Source: JAFGXF01 sp963732595 | GTDB lineage: Bacteria > Chloroflexota > Anaerolineae > Anaerolineales > Anaerolineaceae | NCBI GenBank assembly: GCA_963732595.1 | Contig: CAVSZZ010000002.1 | Coordinates: 1,240,001-1,304,000 of the forward strand | DNA length: 64,000 nucleotides | Direction of reading: 5' to 3' | Part shown: positions 16,410 through 25,635 of the stretch, piece by piece | Numbering within the stretch: position 1 is the stretch's first letter | Layout: each line of letters opens with the position of its first letter | The notes under the pieces: model-generated | The model's input: the letters and a program-made list of their open reading frames with translations, nothing else | Databases searched by the model: none | What the model was told of the DNA's origin: nothing | Made by a program: the position numbers and the translations under genes

Positions 16410-17429
16410 ATGATCGTATATCGAACCATTCATACCTTGCCGGAGTTTGACGTCCTTGCAGGTTCATGGAATGCACTTCTGGATGTGAGTGCAAGTCATG
16501 TGCCATTTTTACGGCATGAATACCTGATGGCCTGGTGGCAAACACTGGGGGGTGGAGAATGGCAGTCTGCGGAGCTTAATATCATCATTGCTACAGAGGA
16601 TGATCGTCTGGTTGGGATCGCCCCGCTTTTCCTGTCTGGTGACAAATATGAAGAGAGACGGCTCTGGTTTATCGGATCCGTTGAAGTATCGGATTATCTG
16701 GATATTCTGGTTCGTCATGAGGATGCTGAACGGTTCTGTGAGGGTTTGCTGCGATACCTTGCAGAGGATCAACCGGAGATAAAAACCCTGGACCTCAATA
16801 ACATTCTGGATGACTCACCGACACTGGCGGCTTTTGAAAGAATTAGTACCAGGGTTGGTTGGCAGGCAAACCAGGAAGTCCTGCAGCACTCTCCCTATAT
16901 CCCGTTGGATGGAGATTTCGAGCGATACCTGGAATCCATTGATAAAAAGCAACGCCACGAGATCCGCAGGAAGTTAAGGCGCCTTGAGAACGCCGGGGTA
17001 AGCCATCGATGGTATTTCACCAAGGATGAAGCACTCGTTCCGGGCGACATAGATTCATTCCTGGATTTGATGGCCTTTGACCCTCAGAAAGCTGCATTTC
17101 TGACCCCACTGATGCGAGTGCATATGCAGAATGTGACCCGCTGCGCGTTCCAGGCGGATTGCCTGCAATTGTTCTTTCTGGAGATCGAGGGGAAAAAAGT
17201 GGCAGGCAGCCTTTCCTTTGATTACCTGGATCGTTTGTGGTTGTATAACTCAGGTATTAATCCAGCCTACTCCGAATATTCTCCTGGTTGGGTCGTGCTG
17301 GCCGAACTGCTCCGCCGTGCCTGTGAGGCCAATTACCACGAGTTGGATTTCATGCGCGGGAACGAGGAATACAAATACCGTTTCGGCGCCCGCGACCGGT
17401 TCGTTAAACGATTATTGCTCACTCGTTAG
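16410..17429 (+). CDS. BioF2/CelD-like GNAT acetyltransferase
   Basis: 339 residues of the Acetyltransf_6 (BioF2-like, CelD/BcsL) GNAT group: N-terminal 'SWNALLDVSASHVPFLRHEYLMAWWQTLG', a middle segment 'IDKKQRHEIRRKLRRLENAG', and a C-terminal GNAT core 'VAGSLSFDYLDRLWLYNSGINPAYSEYSPGWVVLAELLRRA' with 'ELDFMRGNEEYKYRFG'. Members act in polysaccharide or cell-envelope biosynthesis, mostly without known substrates. It resembles in fold the two FemAB-type proteins at 60349-62474. Its 3' end overlaps the convergent CapA-like gene by 11 bp. Substrate unknown. Confidence 0.85.
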   Translation: MIVYRTIHTLPEFDVLAGSWNALLDVSASHVPFLRHEYLMAWWQTLGGGEWQSAELNIIIATEDDRLVGIAPLFLSGDKYEERRLWFIGSVEVSDYLDILVRHEDAERFCEGLLRYLAEDQPEIKTLDLNNILDDSPTLAAFERISTRVGWQANQEVLQHSPYIPLDGDFERYLESIDKKQRHEIRRKLRRLENAGVSHRWYFTKDEALVPGDIDSFLDLMAFDPQKAAFLTPLMRVHMQNVTRCAFQADCLQLFFLEIEGKKVAGSLSFDYLDRLWLYNSGINPAYSEYSPGWVVLAELLRRACEANYHELDFMRGNEEYKYRFGARDRFVKRLLLTR

Positions 17430-18600
17430 AGTCACCTGGTTCCAGCCCGGGCTTGTATACTGTATACTCCCGCGTGACGAGGGACAGGATCACCTGGGCA
17501 CTGACGTCATCGGCCGGTTGGGGAATACCATCCACAATTACCATGGGATACCAGGTGTAATCGATCACACCACTCTTTCCCAACCTCACGCTGAGGACGG
17601 CAGTCAGGTTGGCGATGGGATCAAATCCATCAAAGATGAAATTCCCAAGCGAGTAAACGATCAAGCTGCCATTATATAATTCGATCTCCTGTAAACGGTG
17701 GCTGTGAGTCCCCAGTACCAGGCTGGCACCCGCATCGATCGCCCCTGTGGCAAGTTGATGCTGGGCTCGCGAGGCATGATCCAGGTTTTCGATACCATAG
17801 TGGAAATAGACGACCACCACGTCCGCTACCTGCCGGGCTTCTGCCACATCCTGTTGAACATCTGCCATCTTTGCCCATGCCAGCCCAGGTTCGGATTCTT
17901 CTGCGATCCAGGTCTGTGTATCGAAATAACTGGATTTCTCTATGGGAACGTCGGTATACCCCAACAATGCGATTGTCAGTCCTTCCTTTTGCAGCAACAG
18001 GGGTGAATGTGCCTCTCTGCTGTTCAAGCCTACCCCAAAGGATTGGATCTGGTTGGCATGTAAAATCTCCAGCGTTTCTTGAAGCCCTGCCAGACCATAG
18101 TCAAGGCTGTGATTGTTCGATAAGCTGACTACATTAATACCGGCTTGTGCGAGACCGACTCCTGCCTCCAGCGGTGCTGCAAAGGTATATGCTTTCAGTT
18201 CTGCTTTTTCCTCGTCCGTTATCGCGCATTCCAAATTGGCAACCACCCAATCAGCGGACTGGAACAGCTCAGCAACGCCTGTAAAAGGCGCAGATGCACC
18301 TTCCGCTTTGATCAGCTCCCCTGTTAATCGGTCGAGCATGATATCTCCGACAGCCATAAGCGTCACGACACCATCCGGCGTTGGTGTCAGTGGAATAGTC
18401 AGCGTGGGGAGGGTTTGTGTGGGAACCGGCGAGGATGTGGAAATTGGATCATTGGGGACTGGAAGTGGAGGCCCAAGAAGGGCCTGGTTGTTGGTGCAGC
18501 TAGTGATTAATAGTGTACCTGCCAAAATCAACACGGCGGTGACGTACCTGGCTGTAATCTGGTTTTGTGATAGATCGGTGTGTTTCACGTCCATTCCCAT
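17419..18600 (-). CDS. CapA-family lipoprotein (PgsA/CapA metallophosphatase-like)
   Basis: About 393 residues from ATG 18600. The N-terminus has a lipoprotein signal ('AVLILAGTLLITSC') with the lipid-anchored Cys at about residue 35, followed by a Thr-Pro-Ser-rich linker, so it is exposed on the outer face. The body is a CapA/PgsA domain: 'MAVGDIMLDRLTG', 'DWVVANLECAIT', 'GINVVSLSNNHSLDYG', 'VVVYFHYGIEN', 'LVLGTHSHRLQ', the calcineurin-like metal-site motifs. CapA/PgsA proteins take part in poly-gamma-glutamate or capsule synthesis, but orphan copies like this one are common and may be metallophosphoesterases of unknown substrate. No pgsBC or other capsule genes flank it. Confidence 0.88.
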   Translation of the reverse strand: MGMDVKHTDLSQNQITARYVTAVLILAGTLLITSCTNNQALLGPPLPVPNDPISTSSPVPTQTLPTLTIPLTPTPDGVVTLMAVGDIMLDRLTGELIKAEGASAPFTGVAELFQSADWVVANLECAITDEEKAELKAYTFAAPLEAGVGLAQAGINVVSLSNNHSLDYGLAGLQETLEILHANQIQSFGVGLNSREAHSPLLLQKEGLTIALLGYTDVPIEKSSYFDTQTWIAEESEPGLAWAKMADVQQDVAEARQVADVVVVYFHYGIENLDHASRAQHQLATGAIDAGASLVLGTHSHRLQEIELYNGSLIVYSLGNFIFDGFDPIANLTAVLSVRLGKSGVIDYTWYPMVIVDGIPQPADDVSAQVILSLVTREYTVYKPGLEPGDSNE

Positions 18601-18651
18601 TGCTCGAAACCCATCGCGCGAGCTTGCGTATATTATATCGGAGATGAAAAA

Positions 18652-18876
18652 ATGACGACTCAAAAGCACAATATTCCATGGTATCTCTGGCCTTTCTGGG
18701 CTATATGGCGGTTGGTAGTGATCATCATCGAACTCACCGGGCGACTGGTCGGCGCGATCCTGGGGTTGGCTTTGCTCATCGTCGGCATCGTGTTGAGCCT
18801 GACCGTGGTGGGCGCCTTTGCTGGTATACCGTTGGGATTGTTGGGGATCCTGTTAATGGTGCGTTCGATCTTTTAG
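18652..18876 (+). CDS. Small two-helix membrane protein
   Basis: 74 residues from ATG 18652, preceded by GGAG (18640-18643). N-terminal 'TTQKHNIPWYLWPFWAIW' then two hydrophobic helices covering almost the rest ('VVIIIELTGRLVGAILGLALLIVG' and 'LTVVGAFAGIPLGLLGILLMV'). No known domain recognised. It diverges from the CapA-like lipoprotein and is followed by tRNA-Lys. Small hydrophobic proteins of this kind are frequent; function unknown. Confidence 0.7.
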   Translation: MTTQKHNIPWYLWPFWAIWRLVVIIIELTGRLVGAILGLALLIVGIVLSLTVVGAFAGIPLGLLGILLMVRSIF

Positions 18877-18889
18877 GAATGACCTTTCA

Positions 18890-18918
18890 TTGACGCTGGC
18901 ACCCGGGCGTGATAAAAT
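18890..18918 (+). promoter_or_regulatory. Promoter of tRNA-Lys
   Basis: TTGACG (18890-18895) and TAAAAT (18913-18918) with a 17-bp spacer, ending 12 bp before the tRNA. A good sigma-70 match. Confidence 0.65.
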
Positions 18919-18930
18919 CCTTGTCTCTCC

Positions 18931-19002
18931 GGGTGCGTAGCTCAATGGTAGAGCAGTGGCCTTTTAAGCCATTGGTTGAGAGTTCGAGCCTCTCCGCACT
19001 CA
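18931..19002 (+). tRNA. tRNA-Lys (anticodon TTT)
   Basis: 72 nt. Acceptor GGGTGCG pairs with CGCACTC (one G-T), D-arm TAGCTCAATGGTAGAGCA, anticodon stem GGCC/GGCC-type closing loop CTTTTAA, T-arm GAGAGTTCGAGCCTCTC. Discriminator A. CCA is not encoded. Terminator follows at 19009. Confidence 0.95.
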
Positions 19003-19008
19003 CAAATT

Positions 19009-19030
19009 TCGCCGCAAGGCGATTTTTTTT
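19009..19030 (+). terminator. Rho-independent terminator after tRNA-Lys
   Basis: TCGCC (19009-19013), GCAA loop, GGCGA (19018-19022), then a run of eight T. Confidence 0.9.
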
Positions 19031-19102
19031 ATTCGTGGTGATCGTCCTTATCTTGATTAAGGTATACTGAGGCTATATTCCACATTTCCTTGCGAGGTGC
19101 TG

Positions 19103-20757
19103 ATGACAGTCCAGGATGAGTTGAAGCGGTGGGAAGAAAAAACCGTCAAGCCTCTGACTAGACAAGTATCCGGAAAGAAAGAAGGAATTCAAAACCAGTT
19201 CGGAAATCCCCATTCCCGTCATTCAAGTCCCGGAAGAAAAAATACCGGATTACCAGACCGGCCTTGGTTTCCCGGGTGAGTATCCCTTCACTCGCGGGGT
19301 GCAGCCCACCATGTACCGTGGACGCTTTCTGGACCATGCGTCAGTACGCCGGTTATGCCAGCGCTGAGGAATCCAACAAACGGTACCGCTATCTGCTCGA
19401 CCAGGGACAAACTGGACTCTCGGTGGCCTTCGACCTGCCAACCCAGATCGGTTACGATGCGGATGATCCGATTGCAGCCGGTGAAGTCGGCAAGGTCGGT
19501 GTATCAATTTCCTCACTAGAGGACTTGCTCCTGCTTTTCAAGGATATTCCGCTGGATAAGGTCTCCACCAGCATGACCATCAATTCACCGGCAGCCATTC
19601 TGCTGGCGATGTATATCGCGGCTGCCAAGAAGCAGGGCGGCGAAACGGCGAAGCTACGTGGTACGATCCAGAACGACATCCTCAAGGAATACGTGGCGCG
19701 CGGTACTTACATTTTTCCACCGAAGCCCTCCATGCGCTTGATCACGGATATTTTTGCTTTTTGTAAGAGCGAAGTGCCACAGTGGAATACCATCAGCATC
19801 TCCGGCTACCACATCCGCGAGGCGGGCTCAACAGCCGTCCAGGAAGTCGCGTTCACCCTGGCAAATGCCATCGCATACGTTCAGGCAGCCATCGATGCCG
19901 GTCTGGCGGTGGATGAATTTGCCTGCCAGCTTTCATTCTTCTTCAACGCGCATAATAACTTCCTGGAAGAGGTTGCGAAATACCGTGCAGCCCGCAGGTT
20001 GTGGGCGAAGATCATGCGTGAGCGCTTCAAGGCGGTCGACCCGAAATCCTGGATGCTGCGTTTTCATACCCAGACAGCCGGCTCGACCCTGACTGCCCAG
20101 CAACCCGAGAACAATGTGGTGCGAGTCACGTTACAGGCATTAGCCGCTGTGATGGGTGGCACGCAGTCACTGCATACCAATTCAAAGGATGAAGCTTTGT
20201 GGCTGCCAACCGAGAAATCCGTCCGCGTGGCCTTGCGCACCCAGCAGATCATCGCCACTGAATCGGGAGTGGCAGATACGGCCGACCCATTGGGTGGGTC
20301 TTACCTGGTTGAATACCTGACCGATGAGATTGAGAAACGGGCGGCGGCTTATCTTGACAAGATCGATGCCATGGGCGGTGCCTTACCGGCTATCGAGAAT
20401 GGCTATATCCAAAACGAGATCCAGGATGCCGCCTATACCTATCAGCGGGCTATCGAGAGCGGCGATCAGGTGGTGGTGGGTATCAATCAATATCAAACCG
20501 AGGAGAAAGTCGAACTGGAGCGCCTGACAGTCAACCCTGCCATCGAGCAGGACCAACGCCAGCGCCTGGCTGTCTTACGCCAAAAACGCGACTCGGTAAA
20601 GGTCAGTGAATTACTTGGCCATCTGGACAAAGCTGCAAGCGGCAAGGAAAATTTGATGCCCTTGCTTATAACCTGTGTGGAAAATGACATCACGCTGGGT
20701 GAGATTTGCTCCTGCCTGCGCAAGGTGTGGGGCGAATATCAGCCCTCAACCATGTAA
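19103..20757 (+). CDS. Methylmalonyl-CoA mutase large subunit (two apparent frameshifts near the 5' end)
   Basis: Catalytic TIM-barrel chain of adenosylcobalamin-dependent acyl-CoA mutase, interconverting (R)-methylmalonyl-CoA and succinyl-CoA. Motifs: 'TMYRGRF', 'WTMRQYAG' (Tyr here favours methylmalonyl- over isobutyryl-CoA mutase), 'GQTGLSVAFDLPTQIGYD', 'SISGYHIREAGSTA', 'FHTQTAGSTLTAQQPENN'. No B12-binding domain follows, so the small subunit must be encoded elsewhere, as in archaeal-type split enzymes. The reading frame breaks twice: near 19155-19165 and at about 19324-19331, each time as if one base were extra. Between the breaks the third frame encodes the expected 'EIPIPVIQVPEEK' and 'GFPGEYPFTRGVQ' sequence. 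The start (ATG about 19103, 'MTVQDELKRWEEK') and all motifs are otherwise intact. Followed by the epimerase gene. Confidence 0.88.
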
Positions 20758-20780
20758 AACCAATAAACCTGGAGGATTGG

Positions 20781-21185
20781 ATGGCAACCGTAAAGAAGAT
20801 CAATCACGTGGCAGTGGTCGTTCCGGATATCGAGGCATCTCTGTCATTCTGGCGCGACGCGTTGGGCTTGCCCCTGCATCACATCGAGGATGTCCCATCA
20901 CAGAAGGCAATGGTGGCCTTTCTCCCCGCCGGCGAGGGTGAGGTTGAGCTTGTAAAACCGACCAGTGAAGATTGTGGGACGGCCAAGTTTCTGAGCGAGA
21001 AAGGTCCTGGCATGCATCACCTGTGCCTGGAAGTGGATGATATCGAAGGTATGTTGGCGCAATTGAAGGCCAAAGGTGTGCGCTTGATCAATGAAACCCC
21101 GGTTGAGTTACCAGGTCGCAAGATGGCCTTCGTCCATCCAAAAGCTGCCGATGGGGTGCTGGTGGAACTCTACCAGTTAACCTGA
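20781..21185 (+). CDS. mce: Methylmalonyl-CoA epimerase
   Basis: 134 residues, ATG 20781 with GGAGG at 20771-20775. Glyoxalase/VOC fold: 'KINHVAVVVPDIEASLSFWRDALG' and 'GPGMHHLCLEVDDIEGMLAQL', ending 'DGVLVELYQ'; the metal-binding His and Glu residues typical of this family are present. It converts (S)- to (R)-methylmalonyl-CoA, providing the substrate of the mutase encoded 24 bp upstream. Together they serve propionate metabolism or the succinate-propionate route. A strong terminator follows. Confidence 0.95.
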   Translation: MATVKKINHVAVVVPDIEASLSFWRDALGLPLHHIEDVPSQKAMVAFLPAGEGEVELVKPTSEDCGTAKFLSEKGPGMHHLCLEVDDIEGMLAQLKAKGVRLINETPVELPGRKMAFVHPKAADGVLVELYQLT

Positions 21186-21200
21186 AATAAGCGAATATAA

Positions 21201-21230
21201 AAGGGCTGCAATTCTGATTGCAGCCCTTTT
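21201..21230. terminator. Bidirectional terminator between mce and the UMF1 transporter
   Basis: AAGGGCTGCAAT (21201-21212) pairs perfectly with ATTGCAGCCCTT (21217-21228) around TCTG, with T-run on plus and A-run (T on minus) on the other side. Serves both convergent genes. Confidence 0.92.
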
Positions 21231-21244
21231 GATATTAACCCGGA

Positions 21245-22543
21245 TTATGCAAATGTCGGTGTCAGTCTGGCTTCTTCTTCCTGAGCCACGCGGATACCTT
21301 CCTTTTCATCCACCTTGGTGAGCAGGAAACCACCCAGGGCGAAGAAGATGACCAGGGAGACGATGCTCAGGCGGCTGTGGCCCATGAGCATGCTGACAGT
21401 GGCGAAAACGAACGGGCCGGCCACACCGGCAATCTTCTCGCTGACCGCGAAGAAGCTGTAAAACTCGGCTGACTGACTTTTGGGCAGCATACGCCCGAAT
21501 AGTGAGCGGCTGAGCGCCTGGCTGCCGCCTTGAACGGTGGCTACGGCAAAACCGAGAGCAAAGAAATGCCATTCTACTTGCATAAAATACCCGGCAATTG
21601 CGATACAGGTGTAAATAATCAGCGTTATATAGATTGCGCGTTTGGTGCCTATTTTCCCGGCGATCCAGCCGAACAGAAAAGCAAAAGGCACAGCAACGAA
21701 CTGGACCATTAGCAACGTACCAATCGTGACGGTTGAATCGAATCCAAGTTCAGTGCCATAAATAACAGCCATGGTGATGATCGTACCGATACCATTGTTG
21801 TACAACCAGAAAGCCACAATGAATTTGAACAATTGACGGTAGTGTTTTAATTTACGGAAGGTCTCTCCTAACCTCGTAAAACTTGCAGCCAGGGGACTGA
21901 CTTTATCCTCACCGGGGATGATCTTGTGTGGGGGTTCGGTAACGATACGCAAGACCGGGATCGAGAACACCAACCACCAGACTGCCACGGTCACAAAGCT
22001 AAGACGAGTCATTAATGCGGTGACATTATCCGGCGTCAACATGATCATGGCCAGGTTGATGGCCAGCAGTATCCCGCCCCCCAAGTATCCGAGTGCATAA
22101 CCTTTGGAGGATACTTTATCGATCTCATCCGGGCGGGCGACATGCGGCAGAAGGGAGTCGTAGAACACCAGCGAGCCCGAGAAACCAATATTACCGATAA
22201 TGAAAAAGATGGATGCTTTTAGCCAGTCACCTGTTTGAACAAAGAACAGGAGTGCCGTTCCAAAAACACCGATCATAGCAAACAAGGTCAGGAATTTCTT
22301 CTTGGAACCGCGCACGTCAGCGTAAGTGCCCAAGATTGGGGTTAATACCGCAGCCAATAGCAGGGCGATGGTGGTGGTGTAGCCCCAAGCCGAGGTGGCT
22401 TGATAAGGTTCAAGACTGCTGGCTGCTACGCTGGAATAGTACACCGGCAGGACAGCCGCCATGATTGTGGTCGCAAAAGCCGAATTAGCCCAATCGTACA
22501 TGGCCCAGGCATTGATAGCACGCTTGTGTTGTTTTTCTTCCAT
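21245..22543 (-). CDS. MFS transporter, UMF1 (Atg22-like) family
   Basis: 432 residues, about 12 membrane segments. N-terminus 'INAWAMYDWANSAFATTIMAAVLPVYY' is the UMF1/Atg22 signature, followed by 'LTPILGTYADVRGSKKKFL' (MFS A-like motif). UMF1 proteins are thought to export amino acids or related compounds in fungi; bacterial substrates are unknown. The gene stands alone between a bidirectional terminator and the divergent uvrA. Confidence 0.9.
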   Translation of the reverse strand: MEEKQHKRAINAWAMYDWANSAFATTIMAAVLPVYYSSVAASSLEPYQATSAWGYTTTIALLLAAVLTPILGTYADVRGSKKKFLTLFAMIGVFGTALLFFVQTGDWLKASIFFIIGNIGFSGSLVFYDSLLPHVARPDEIDKVSSKGYALGYLGGGILLAINLAMIMLTPDNVTALMTRLSFVTVAVWWLVFSIPVLRIVTEPPHKIIPGEDKVSPLAASFTRLGETFRKLKHYRQLFKFIVAFWLYNNGIGTIITMAVIYGTELGFDSTVTIGTLLMVQFVAVPFAFLFGWIAGKIGTKRAIYITLIIYTCIAIAGYFMQVEWHFFALGFAVATVQGGSQALSRSLFGRMLPKSQSAEFYSFFAVSEKIAGVAGPFVFATVSMLMGHSRLSIVSLVIFFALGGFLLTKVDEKEGIRVAQEEEARLTPTFA

Positions 22544-22708
22544 GCCACATCTCCTGTTGTAGTAATGTCTTACCCCAGACAGGTTCTATTATAAGTGCTT
22601 CCGGGACATTGTCATATCCTTTAACGGAGTATCTATAGGACCGCAGAGTATAATGATTAATTGCCCACAGGTTGAAATGACGGGCTCGAATAAATGAAAC
22701 ATATGTGC

Positions 22709-22714
22709 TATAAT
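22709..22714 (+). promoter_or_regulatory. -10 element upstream of uvrA
   Basis: Perfect TATAAT, 26 bp before the uvrA start region. The -35 position (TCGAAT, 22686-22691, 17-bp spacer) is a weak match. No LexA-like box recognised. Confidence 0.5.
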
Positions 22715-22740
22715 GCGGGTAATTTCCTGATCAGGTGTAT

Positions 22741-25635
22741 ATGATGACTCAAAATATGATCCATGTGGTGGGTGCCAGAGAGCATAATCTCAAGAACATC
22801 AACGTCGATATACCGCGCGACAAGCTTGTGGTCATCACTGGCCTGTCAGGGTCCGGCAAGAGCTCGCTGGCTTTCGACACGATCTTTGCCGAAGGGCAGC
22901 GGCGTTATGTCGAGTCGCTCTCAGCATACGCGCGCCAATTCCTGGGCCAGATGAACAAACCGGATGTGGATTACATCGATGGGCTTTCCCCTGCGGTCTC
23001 GATCGATCAGAAAGCCACATCGCATAACCCGCGTTCGACCGTTGGGACGGTCACCGAGGTCTATGACTACCTGAGACTGCTTTTTGCACGTATCGGTATT
23101 CCTCATTGCCCAGTCTGTGGGCGCGAAGTGATCAAGCAATCTGCCCAGGAGATCGTGGATAGCATTGAAGCATTGCCCCCCGGCAGCAAGATCCTGCTGC
23201 TGGCACCGGTTGTACGCGCCCGCAAGGGAACTTACCAGGCCGTTTTCGAAGAGATTCGCAAGGCGGGCTTTGTACGCGTCAGGGTGGATGGCGATGTATA
23301 CAACCTGGATGATGAGATCAACCTGGATCGATATAAGATCCACACCATCGAAGCAGTGGTGGATCGATTGGTGATCGATCGGGATCTGGCTGATGATGAG
23401 CAAAGCGCTGCCCGCTCCCGGCTTACCGATTCGGTTGAGACCTGTCTGAAGGTTGGTGAAGGTTACCTGACGGTACAAAACCTGTCAGGTGAGCCACCCG
23501 TCGATATTGTTTTCTCAGAACACCTGTCCTGCCCCGAGCATGGATTAAGTCTGGCAGAGATAGAGCCACGCACTTTTTCTTTTAATACCCCCCATGGTGC
23601 CTGTCCGGAATGCCAGGGGTTGGGTTCAAAACAGGAAATCGACCCCGACCTGTTGATCCCGGACCGTGATCGTTCCCTGAATGAGGGTGCGATACTGGCC
23701 ATGGAATGGAATGGACCACGCGAAGAGGGTGGTTATTATTGGCAGATGGTCGAATCAGTTGCAAAAAAGTACCATATAGACCTGGATGCGCCGGTAAAAA
23801 GCATTCCCCAGGATAAACTGGATAAGATCCTTACTGGAACCGCCGGGGAAACACTGTCGGTGCATTTTCAGGGACGCAATGACCGCTCGGCTACTTACGA
23901 GACTGCTTTTGAAGGTGTGATCAACAATTTGACCCGACGCTATCGTGACACACAGTCGGAATACATACGCGCACGGATCTCTGAGTTCATGAGTGATCGC
24001 CCCTGCCAGACCTGCAATGGAAAACGGCTGCGTCCTGAGGCTCTGGCCGTCACGATTATTAATACCAATATTATCGAGGTGACCAACTGGCCGGTAAACA
24101 AAACGCTTGAGTGGATCAGAGGTCTTGAATCCAACCACAAATTACTCTCCGCTCGTGAAAAAACGATATCTGAACGCATTTTTAAGGAGATCATTGCCCG
24201 GCTTGGTTTCCTGGTGGATGTCGGTTTGGATTACCTGACTCTGCAACGTTCAGCCGGCACATTATCAGGTGGTGAAGCCCAACGAATCCGGCTCGCGACT
24301 CAGATCGGATCGCGCCTGATGGGTGTTTTATATGTTCTTGACGAACCCTCCATCGGTTTGCACCCGCGTGATAACGAGCGGTTGTTAACCACCTTGAAAG
24401 GGCTGCGCGATCTCGGAAATACCGTTCTCGTGGTTGAGCATGATGATGAAACCATTCGAGCTGCTGACTGGATCATCGACCTGGGACCTGGAGCTGGGGT
24501 TCATGGTGGACGCCTGATTGCGGAAGGCGATCTGCAAGCCATCCTGGCCAACAAGGATTCACTGACCGGGGCTTATCTTTCAGGTCGAAAGAAAGTACCC
24601 CTGCCGAAGGAACGGCGCACGGGTAATGGCAAACACCTGGTGGTGATCGGCGCACGAGCGAACAATCTCAAAGATCTGAATGTGACCATTCCCCTCGGCA
24701 AATTGGTGTGCATTACGGGTGTTTCCGGATCCGGCAAATCGACGTTGATGGTGGATATCCTGTATGCCGCCCTGGCCAGGGATCTAAACGGCGCGCATAC
24801 TCAACCGGGTGATTACGACCGTATTGAAGGTATCGAACTGCTAGATAAGATCATCAACATCGACCAATCACCAATCGGGCGCACACCGCGATCCAACCCT
24901 GGCACTTACACAGGCATGTTCGATGAGATCCGCCAGTTATTCGCCGGGCTGTCAGAGAGCAAGATACGCGGCTACAAGTCTGGACGTTTCTCCTTCAATG
25001 TGCATGGTGGTCGTTGTGAAGCCTGTCAGGGGCAAGGCCAACTGCGGATCGAAATGCAATTCTTGCCGGATGTGTACGTGCCTTGCGATGTGTGTCATGG
25101 GGCGCGCTTCAACCGTGAAACCCTGCAGGTCAAATTCAAGGGTCTATCGATAGCTGATGTGTTGGACACAACAGTAGAAGCAGGAATAAATATTTTCGGT
25201 GCCATACCGGGCATCGCTAATAAATTGAATATGCTGAATGAGGTCGGGCTGGGTTACATCAAGATCGGGCAATCGGCCACCACGCTTTCAGGTGGTGAAG
25301 CCCAACGAGTCAAGCTGGCACGCGAACTTTCTAGACGTGCCACCGGCAGGACGCTCTATGTGTTAGATGAACCATCGGTTGGATTACATGCTGCCGATGT
25401 GCATAAACTCATCGAAGTTCTTCAAAGGTTGGTGGAAGCCGGTAACAGCGTGGTCATCATTGAGCATAATCCGGATATCGTGAAAGTGGCTGATCATATC
25501 ATCGACTTGGGCCCCGAGGGAGGGGATGGGGGAGGTTATTTGGTGGCAGAGGGAACGCCCGAGGCGATCTGTGAAGATAAGAAATCTTACACCGGGCAAT
25601 TCCTCAAGGAGCATCTGGGGCATCACCGCGTTTGA
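22741..25635 (+). CDS. uvrA: Excinuclease ABC subunit A
   Basis: About 964 residues, full length. Damage-recognition ATPase of nucleotide excision repair. First ABC half: Walker A 'GLSGSGKSSLAF', zinc site 'CPVC ... CPEC', signature 'LSGGEAQRIRLATQIG', Walker B 'VLDEPSIGLHP'. Second half: 'GVSGSGKSTLM', zinc finger 'CEACQGQG ... CDVCHG', 'LSGGEAQRVKLARELS', 'VLDEPSVGLH'. ATG 22741 or 22744 are both possible; a GTG at 22735 lies within the likely ribosome binding site. The 3' end overlaps rnz (convergent) by 32 bp. Confidence 0.97.
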   Translation: MMTQNMIHVVGAREHNLKNINVDIPRDKLVVITGLSGSGKSSLAFDTIFAEGQRRYVESLSAYARQFLGQMNKPDVDYIDGLSPAVSIDQKATSHNPRSTVGTVTEVYDYLRLLFARIGIPHCPVCGREVIKQSAQEIVDSIEALPPGSKILLLAPVVRARKGTYQAVFEEIRKAGFVRVRVDGDVYNLDDEINLDRYKIHTIEAVVDRLVIDRDLADDEQSAARSRLTDSVETCLKVGEGYLTVQNLSGEPPVDIVFSEHLSCPEHGLSLAEIEPRTFSFNTPHGACPECQGLGSKQEIDPDLLIPDRDRSLNEGAILAMEWNGPREEGGYYWQMVESVAKKYHIDLDAPVKSIPQDKLDKILTGTAGETLSVHFQGRNDRSATYETAFEGVINNLTRRYRDTQSEYIRARISEFMSDRPCQTCNGKRLRPEALAVTIINTNIIEVTNWPVNKTLEWIRGLESNHKLLSAREKTISERIFKEIIARLGFLVDVGLDYLTLQRSAGTLSGGEAQRIRLATQIGSRLMGVLYVLDEPSIGLHPRDNERLLTTLKGLRDLGNTVLVVEHDDETIRAADWIIDLGPGAGVHGGRLIAEGDLQAILANKDSLTGAYLSGRKKVPLPKERRTGNGKHLVVIGARANNLKDLNVTIPLGKLVCITGVSGSGKSTLMVDILYAALARDLNGAHTQPGDYDRIEGIELLDKIINIDQSPIGRTPRSNPGTYTGMFDEIRQLFAGLSESKIRGYKSGRFSFNVHGGRCEACQGQGQLRIEMQFLPDVYVPCDVCHGARFNRETLQVKFKGLSIADVLDTTVEAGINIFGAIPGIANKLNMLNEVGLGYIKIGQSATTLSGGEAQRVKLARELSRRATGRTLYVLDEPSVGLHAADVHKLIEVLQRLVEAGNSVVIIEHNPDIVKVADHIIDLGPEGGDGGGYLVAEGTPEAICEDKKSYTGQFLKEHLGHHRV

